Assembly (NCBI GenBank): GCA_963741305.1
Contig: CAVUHL010000003.1
Location: 2,790,001-2,854,000, forward strand
Direction: 5' to 3'
DNA length: 64,000 nt
Source of the DNA: DATMER01 sp963741305
GTDB taxonomy: Bacteria > Acidobacteriota > Thermoanaerobaculia > Multivoradales > UBA5704
Shown: positions 56,826 through 64,000 of the stretch, piece by piece
Layout of the letters: each line of letters begins with the position of its first letter
Numbering within the stretch: position 1 is the first letter of the stretch
Notes under the pieces: generated by a model
What the model was told of the DNA's origin: nothing
The model's input: only the letters and a program-made list of their open reading frames with translations
Database searches by the model: none
Position numbers and translations under genes: made by a program

Positions 56826-59800
56826 ACCAGCTCCTCGAGCTCCCGGACCGTCTGCTCGATCAGGGCCCGTACCTCTTCTTCAGACATGTCCCCCAGCGCT
56901 GCCAGGGCATCATTCATCTCCGACTCCCCCTCGCTCGCGAGCACGCTTTCCGCAAGCACGGAGGAGAACCCCCCCAGCGTCGGAGACGCGAACAGGGATT
57001 GGAGCTGCAGAGATACCCCGAAGGAGGACTCCAGGCGAGCGAGCGCCCGGGTGGCCAGCAGTGAGTGACCGCCCAGATCCCAGAAGCTGTCGTTCGAACC
57101 CACGCGTTCCACACCCAGCACCTCGATCCACACCTGGGCCACTTCATCCTCTAGGGCGGTGCGCGGAGCCACGAACTCGACGGTGGCAGGAGGCCGAGCG
57201 GCGGGAGCCGGCAGAGTCCGGCGGTCGTCCTGGAGGCGGCCCAGGTGCTCGAGCAGACCGTCCTGCCGCAACCGCACTCGGTCGCCCGTGCGGTACATCC
57301 GTGCTCCGGGCTCGGCTGAGAACGGATCGGGGAGGAAGCGCTCGGCCATCAGCTCCGGGCGGACCAGGTAGCCGCCACTGGTCAGGACCGCGCCGGCCAG
57401 GCACAGCTCGCCGGGGATTCCCGCCGGTAGGCGCTGCAGCCAGCGGTCCAGCACGTAACCGCGAGTGCCGTGCACCGCCTGCGCTTCGAACCGGGCATGC
57501 AGCAGCTCCTCGAAATGGCGGCGCCCGGCTTCGTCCCAGGCGGCGAGTTGCGCGCGCTCAGCCTCGCCGAGGAGCGGCAGCCGCGCGACTGGCAGCTCCG
57601 GATGGGCCAGCGCCTCCTCCAGAAGACGGGCGAAGTGCTCGCTCAGTCTCAGGACCGTGGCACGGTCGAAAAGAGCGGTCGCGTACTCCGCCCAGATGTG
57701 CAGCCGGCCCGCTGTGCGAGTGACGTGGAACGAGAGGTCGAATTTCGAAGTGCCGGAGTGAACCGGGTCCTCCAGCGTCATCGTCAGGCCGGCCGCGATC
57801 GGGTTCCGCTCGCCGCCCTCCAGGAAGGCGAAGAGCACCTGGAACAGCGGGTGGCGCGACTGATCGCGCTCTGGCGCCACCTGCGCCGCCAGCTTCTCGA
57901 ACGGGATGTCCTGGCAGGCGTACGCCGCGAGCGCCGACTCCCGCGCCCGGTCCAGAACACCGAGAAAGGTAGGCTCCCCCTCCAGGCCGACCCGCAGTGG
58001 CAGCATGTTGGCGAAGGGCCCGATCAGCTCTTCGGTGTCGACGCGGCTCCTCCCCGCTACGGGAGTGCCCACCAGCAGGTCCTCCTGCCCGGTATGGCGG
58101 TACAGCAGGACCAGGAAGCCGGCAAAGAGGGTGGTGAACGGCGTTGCCTGGTGGCTCTGGCCAAAGCGCTCCAGCCGGCCCGCCAACGTCTCCGACAGCT
58201 CCATCCTCACGACATCCCCGCGGAAGCTCCAGACCGCTGGCCGCGGCCGGTCCATGGGCAGCTCGAAAACCGGTGGCCGGGCCAGGAACTTGTGCCAGTA
58301 GCCGAGCTGCCGCTCCATCTCGTCCCCCGTGAGCCAGGTCCGCTGCCAGGCTGCGAAGTCCGGAAATTGCATCGGCAGGTCCGGAAGGGAGGAGAGCCGC
58401 CCCTCGGCGCAGGCGCCGTAGAGGATTCCGAGCTCGCGCAGCAGCAGATCCAGCGACCAGCTATCGGCGACGATTTGGTGCATCGTGGCGAGTAGCCTGT
58501 GCTCGGTATTCCCCTCCAAGCGCAACAAGGCCGTGCGCAACATCGGCCCGCTCCAGAGGTCGAACGGCCTCTTGGCTTCCTCCTTCGTGAGCCGCCCGGC
58601 CTCGGCCTCGCGCTCGTCCGGGGGCAGCCCTGCGAGGTCGATCAGAGACAGGGATCTGACGGCAGATCGGTGGACCACCTGCACCGGGTCCCCGGCGACC
58701 ACGGACGTCTCGAAGGTGGTGCGCAGAGCGGCGTGGCGGCTCACCACCTGGTTCAGCACGGTGGCAAGGATCTCCGGGTGCAGCGGCCCCACGAAGCGCA
58801 ACAGAGCCGGGATGTTGTAAGCAACCAAGCCCGGCCGCAGCCGATCGAGGAACCAGAGGCGCTGCTGCGCGAACGAGAGCGGGTACATGCCCTCACGCTC
58901 TGTATCGCCCTGCGACGAGCCGCGCACGCTGTCGACGTGGGCTGCGAGCGCCTCGAGCACCGGGTTTTCAAAGATGGCGCGCAGCTCCAGGGTGATCCCG
59001 AAGCGCTCGTGCACGCGGGTGGCCAACTGCGTAGCCGAGAGGGAGTGACCGCCGAGCTGGAAGAAGTTGTCCCGGGCGCCCACCCGCTCCAGACTGAGGA
59101 GGGAGCCCCAAATCCTCGCGAGGACCCGCTGCGTAGCCGTGGAGGGAGGGACGAAGGTCTCATCGTCCAGCGCCTCCGGTTCCGGCAGGGCGCGGCGGTC
59201 GACCTTGCCGTTCAGTGTGAGGGGTATCGCGTCCAGGAAGACCCAGGCCGCGGGAACCATGACGTCGGGAAGGCTCTTGGCGAGCCAAGCGCGTAGGACA
59301 TCGGCGGTGACCACCTCGCGCGCGACTACATATGCCACCAAGCGCTCGTCGTGCACCAGCACCACGGCGCCGTGCACGGCCGGGTGCCGGCCCAAGGTGG
59401 CCTCGATTTCGCCGAGCTCGATGCGGAAGCCGCGGATCTTGACCTGATGGTCGATCCGGCCAAGGAACTCGATCTCGCCCGAAGGCAGCCAGCGCGCCAG
59501 ATCGCCCGACCGGTACATGCGCTCGCCGTCGGCGAAAGGATCGGGGACGAAGCTGCCGGCCGTCAGATCCGGCTGGTGGCGATAACCGCGGGCCAAGCCT
59601 TCGCCGGCCAGACAGAGCTCGCCGGGTACGCCGACAGGGACCGGTTGGAGCCACCGGTCGAGCATGTAGATCCGAGTGTTGGCGAGAGGCGCGCCGATCT
59701 CCGGCGGCCGCTCGCCGGTCGACGCCACGCGGCCGGCCGTCGACGCCACCGTACACTCGGTAGGACCGTAGTGGTTGAACAGTGCGAACGGCAGGTCCGG

Positions 59801-62800
59801 AGCGGGTCGCAGCCGCAGGCGGTCGCCGCCCGTGATCATGTTGCGGAGAGCAAGACCCTCGGGGATCTGCTCTGCGAGGACCGCCTCGGCCAAGGGCGAG
59901 GGGAGCAGCGACATCGTGATGCCCTTTTCCACCATCCAGGCCAGGAGTGCGACTGGCGACAGCAATACCTCCCTGGACGGGATGTGCAGCGAGGCCCCAG
60001 CGGTGAGGGTCCCCCAGATCTCCCACATCGCGGCATCGAACCCCGGACCGACCACCAGGGTGGTCCGGTCATCCGGCCCCAGGCCGTAGTTCCGGCAGAT
60101 CCACGCGACGAGGCTGGTGAGCCCGCGATGGCGCAGCTCCACGCCCTTGGGGGTGCCAGTGGATCCCGAGGTGTAGATGACGTAGGCCAGGGAATCGGCC
60201 CCGAGATCCTGCCTGGGGGGTACCGCCTGTGGAGAGACCGGGGGCAGGGATACTAGCTCGTCCCGCGTCAGCAGGAGCACCGCCCCAGAATCCTGCACGA
60301 TCCACTCAGTCCGCTCCACGGGATGCGCCGGGTCGATCGGCAGGTAGGCCCCGCCCGTCTCCAGCACGGCCAGAGCCGCGATGACCAACTCGGCCGAACG
60401 CTCCAGGCGAAGCGCCACCAGAGTCTCCGGACCGACCTCCTGCGCGCGCAGACAGTTTGCCAGGTCGGCGGCCCGGCGGGTCAGCTCGGCATAGGTCAGG
60501 CTGCCGCCCTCCCAGGACAGGGCGAGCGCGTCCGGCGTCCTCTCCGCCCGCAGGAAGACCTGCCGGTGGACCGGCTCGTCCGGGACCTCCTGCTGCGTGC
60601 GGTTCCACGCCGTGAGTACCTCTTGCCGCTCGGCATCCTCCATCAGCGGCAGCTCGTAGAGGAGCACTCCCTCACCACCCACTGCGATCCCCTCCAGGAC
60701 GCAGCGGAAGTGGCCCATCAGGCGCTGAACGGTCGCGGCATCGAAGAGATCGGTCCCGTATTCGGCCCAGAGCCGCAGCTCGTGCTCGGAGCGAACGCAG
60801 AGCAGCGACAGGTCGAACTTCGCGGTCCCATGGTGGACCCACTCCCCCTCGGTCATGACCAGATCGGAGCCCATCCGCGCCGGCTCCTCCTTCTCCTGGA
60901 CGGAGAAGACCACCTGGAACAGCGGGTTGCGCGAGAGGTCGCGGTCAGGGACCAGCTCGGCCACGAGCTTCTCGAAAGGGACATCCTGATGGTCGTAGGC
61001 CTCCAGCGCCGTCTCGCGCACGCGGGCGAGCAGCGTTTCGAATGACAGCTCGCCGTCCAGGGACACTCGTAGGGCCAGCGTGTTGACGAAGAAGCCAATC
61101 AGGCCCTGGACCTCCGGCCGGCTGCGCCCGGCCAAGGGCGTCCCCACGACAAGATCCTCCTGCGCCGTATAGCGCTGCAGCAGCGTGAAGAACGCCGCGA
61201 GGAGAGTCATGAACGGCGTGACGCCGGAACGCCGGCACACCCTTGCCAGGCCGTCCGCCAGCCCGGCCGGCAGGGATGCCGTCTCCACTGCCCCGCGCTG
61301 GCTCCAGACTGCGGGCCGGGGCCGATCAGTCGGCAGCTCGAGGGCCGGAGGCTCGGCCAACCGGACGCGCCAATAGGCGAGTTGCCGGTCCAGCTCCTGG
61401 CCCGACAGCCAGCTCCGCTGCCAAACCGCGAAGTCGCCGTACTGCACCGGCAGCTCCGGCAGGGGCGACGGCCGCCCCGCGGAGAAGGCTTCGTAGAGGA
61501 CTCCCAGCTCGCGCTGCAGGAGCTCCGTGGACCAGCCGTCGGAAACAATGTGGTGCATGGTGACGAGCAGCCGGTGCTCGCTCTCGCTGAGGTGCAACAG
61601 GGTCGTGCGCAGCAACGAGAGCCGTCGGAGGTCGAACGGCCGTCGGCTATCCTCCACGGTCAGGCGCATGGCCTCGGTGCCGCGGAGCTCCCCAGGCAGG
61701 GTGCCCAAGTCGACAACGTGCAGGCGCGAGTCGCCGGCGGGGTGGACCACCTGCACTGGCTCGGCGGCACCCTCGGGCACCTCGAAGGTGGTGCGCAGCG
61801 CGGTATGGCGCCGCATCACCTCGGTCAGCGCCGCGTCGACGAGCTCCGACCGGAGCGGCCCCGAGAAGAAGATCGGGATCGGGATGTTGTAGGTTGCCGA
61901 GCCCGTCTTCAATTGGTCGAGGAACCAGAGGCGCTGCTGCGCGAACGAGAGGGGCGTCAATTGGCCAGCGAGGCCTGCAACCAGGTTCGGGGCGGTAGCG
62001 GCAGCCCGGAGATGCGCGGCCTCGATCCACGCGGCCAGACGGGCGACGGTGGGCTCCTGAAAGATAACGAGCAACGGCAGCTCTACGCCGAGCCGCTTCT
62101 GTACCAGCATGCCCAGACGCGCGGCCAGTAGCGAGTGGCCGCCCAAGGCGAAGAAGTCGTCGTACGCGCCGATACCCTCGACCCGCAGGAGGCCAGACCA
62201 TACCTCGGCCACTGCCGCCTCGGTCGGAGTGCGCGGCGGCGTGGCCGTGGCGTGCGCCTCGGGAGCGGGAGCTATGCGCGCCAGGGCGCGGCGGTCGACT
62301 TTGCCGTTCGGGGTGAGAGGCAGCGCCTCCAGATAGACCCAAGCCGTAGGGATCATAACCTCGGGCAACGAGTTGGCGAGGGAGGCGCGCAGCGCCTCGG
62401 CCGCGCCGTCCTCGCGCAGCTCGCCGGCCTCATGCAGCACGACGCAGCCGACCAGGCGCCGGTCGGCCTCTCGCACCAGCGCCACGGCCTCGCGCACGTT
62501 GGGGTGGCGGCGCAGCGCAGCCTCGATCTCACCCAGCTCGATGCGATAGCCGCGGATCTTGACCTGCTGGTCGATCCGGCCGAGGAACTCGATCTCCCCG
62601 CCGGGCAACCGACGCGCCAGGTCGCCCGTGCGGTAGAGCCGATCCCCGAGGCCGCCAAGCGGATCGGGAACGAACCTCTCGGCCGTAAGGTCGGGCCGCC
62701 CGCGGTAGCCGCGCGCCAGCCCGACGCCGGCTACGCACAGTTCGCCAGGAACCCCCACCGGCAAGGGAACGAAGCCGCGGTCGAGGAGATGGACTCGGAG

Positions 62801-64000
62801 GTTTGCGATCGGTCCGCCGATGTGCGGCGTCCGGTGCCCGTCGGCCGCAACGACTGCCGTCGTGGTGACGACCGTGGCCTCCGTCGGCCCGTACATGTTG
62901 ACCAGTGGAAACCTCAGGTCCGCCGCAGGCCTCTGGAGCAGGCGATCGCCGCCGGTCGTTAGGAGGCGTAGCGCGAGGTCTGCGGGCATCGGCTCGGGCA
63001 GCACCCCTTCGGCCAGCGGCGTGGGCAGGAATGCCACGGTCACGCCGCGCTCCGCCAACCAGAAGAGGAGCGTCGACGGCGAGAGCAGCGCCTCCGGCGG
63101 AGGCACGTGCGCGGAGGAGCCTGCGACCAGCGGCGGCCACATCTCGAACACTGACGCGTCAAAACCCGGACCCGCGATCAAAGAGGCTTTATCGGTGTCA
63201 TTCAATCCATACGTCCGGGCGTGCCACGCCACGAGGTTGCAAAGGCCGCGGTGGTGCAGCTCGGTCCCCTTTGGCATGCCGGTCGAGCCCGAGGTGTAGA
63301 TGACATAGGCAAGGCCGTCGGGATCCACGCCGGCCGGAGGCGGCGACTTGCTCTCCTCGGAGCTCTCGTCCGGGACCGGCTCGCCGTCCAGCAGGATCAT
63401 GCGGCCGGCGTGCAACGGTACCTCGGGCAGCCCGGCCATGATGCGGGAGGTGGTCAGCAGAGCCTGCGCACCGGAGTCACGCAGGACATGTAGCACCCGC
63501 TCGGCTGGATAGGCGGGATCGATCGGCAGGTAGGCGCCGCCGGCCTTCAACGTCGCCAGAGCGGCCAGGGGGAGCTCGGGGGAGCGCTCCAGCAGCAACG
63601 CCACGATGTCCTCGGCACCGATGCCGAGCCGTCGCAGCCGCCAAGCCAGCAGGTTGGCGCGCCGGTTCAGCTCTCCATAAGTGAGGTTCTCCTCCGCGGA
63701 GGCCACGGCCAGAGCGCCGGGATGGGCGGCGGCCTGCCGCTCGAACTGCCGGTGCACGGGTGTCTCGGGAATGTTCGCCGCGGTCTGGTTCCAGCCAGAG
63801 ACCACCTGTTCGCGTTCAGCCGCAGCCAGCAGGGGCAGCTCCCCAATCGGCGCGGCCGGATCGGCCAGCGCGCCGGCGACGAGCACTCGGAAGACGCCGA
63901 GCATGTGCTGCACGGTCTCGCGATCGAAGAGGCCGGAAGAGTACTCGGCGATCGCGTCGAGCCCATGCGGGCCGCGCTCTATCAACAGGGTGAGGTCGAA
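56822..64000 (-). CDS. Synthetase A: NRPS (C)-A-T-C-A-T-C*-deltaA-T, 5' end beyond the window
   Basis: The open frame continues to the window edge, where it reads FDLTLLIERGPHG, the end of a C domain; about 2392 residues are visible. Numbered from 64000: A1 80-570, T Ser near 622, C 680-1110 (MHHIVSDGWS), A2 1130-1610, T Ser near 1652, C3 1690-2130, a remnant of an A domain 2165-2262, T Ser near 2313, and a docking tail (MSEEEVRALIEQTVRELEE). A1 and A2 share a GPGFDA core variant; their codes read DAFFTGMVV and DAWLIGHVA, which I cannot assign beyond neutral or hydrophobic. C3 has MHQIVADSW in place of MHHIVSDGW. Its stop overlaps the start of synthetase B. Confidence 0.92.
57215..57505 (-). 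other. Vestigial adenylation domain in module 3 of synthetase A
   Basis: The C domain is followed by LLHARFEAQAVHGT, the normal beginning of an A domain, which then jumps to RGYVLDRWLQRLPAGIPGEL (A5-A6 boundary), continues to RMYRTGDRVRLRQDG and LEHLGRLQDD (A7/A8 start) and jumps again to RRTLPAPAARP just before the carrier domain. Core motifs A2-A5 and A8-A10, including the ATP- and substrate-binding residues and the A10 lysine, are missing. The frame stays open throughout, so two in-frame deletions are the simplest explanation. Confidence 0.88.

Overview
The window is GC-rich bacterial DNA. About four fifths of it (15461-64000, minus strand) is one non-ribosomal peptide synthetase (NRPS) assembly line. 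The left 15 kb holds the tail of that operon and an accessory region of toxin-antitoxin genes, an insertion sequence, repeats and small hypothetical genes. The taxon cannot be fixed from sequence alone. The DUF5916 outer-membrane protein, the TPR protein with an N-terminal His/Cys cluster, the GTG/TTG starts and REP-like palindromes would fit Acidobacteriota or a similar GC-rich Gram-negative group (low confidence).

Layout. 1-1023 (minus): 3' portion missing DUF1016/YhcG-type gene, then a VapBC-like toxin-antitoxin pair. 1181-3195: an M23 peptidase lipoprotein gene, a truncated and frameshifted second copy of its 3' half, short repeats that flank both, and between them the remains of a darTG operon. 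3233-5458: a small unknown gene split by an intact IS1380-family element; a CTAG target duplication restores the frame exactly when the element is removed. 5595-9790: XRE regulator, unknown genes, a 21-bp imperfect tandem array, a pterin-dehydratase-like protein, a small secreted protein and a TPR protein. 9804-9909: a perfect 31-bp inverted repeat separates this from the convergent NRPS operon.

NRPS operon (minus, read right to left): six synthetase genes, here called A to F, then MFS exporter, DUF5916 protein, Fe(II)/2-oxoglutarate amino-acid hydroxylase and SGNH hydrolase. All junctions are overlaps or gaps of at most 36 bp, which suggests one transcript of more than 54 kb whose 5' end lies beyond the window. 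Fifteen modules are visible. Hand-read adenylation codes give: A: unresolved, unresolved, dead module; B: Lys2/aminoadipate-like, Gly, Thr (followed by an in-line sulfotransferase), Val-like, Ala; C: Lys2/aminoadipate-like, Gly; D: cationic, Gly; E: cationic, Thr; F: Gly.

The unusual parts are: a sulfotransferase domain embedded in the middle of the line just after a Thr carrier; a module with a catalytic-His-to-Gln condensation domain and an adenylation domain reduced to about 100 residues; a terminal epimerisation-like domain with a destroyed active-site motif on a Gly module, with no thioesterase in sight; two Lys2-like adenylation domains; and a duplicated two-module block. Together they suggest a long, probably linear, Gly-rich, partly cationic and possibly sulfated or dehydrated peptide that I cannot match to a known compound.
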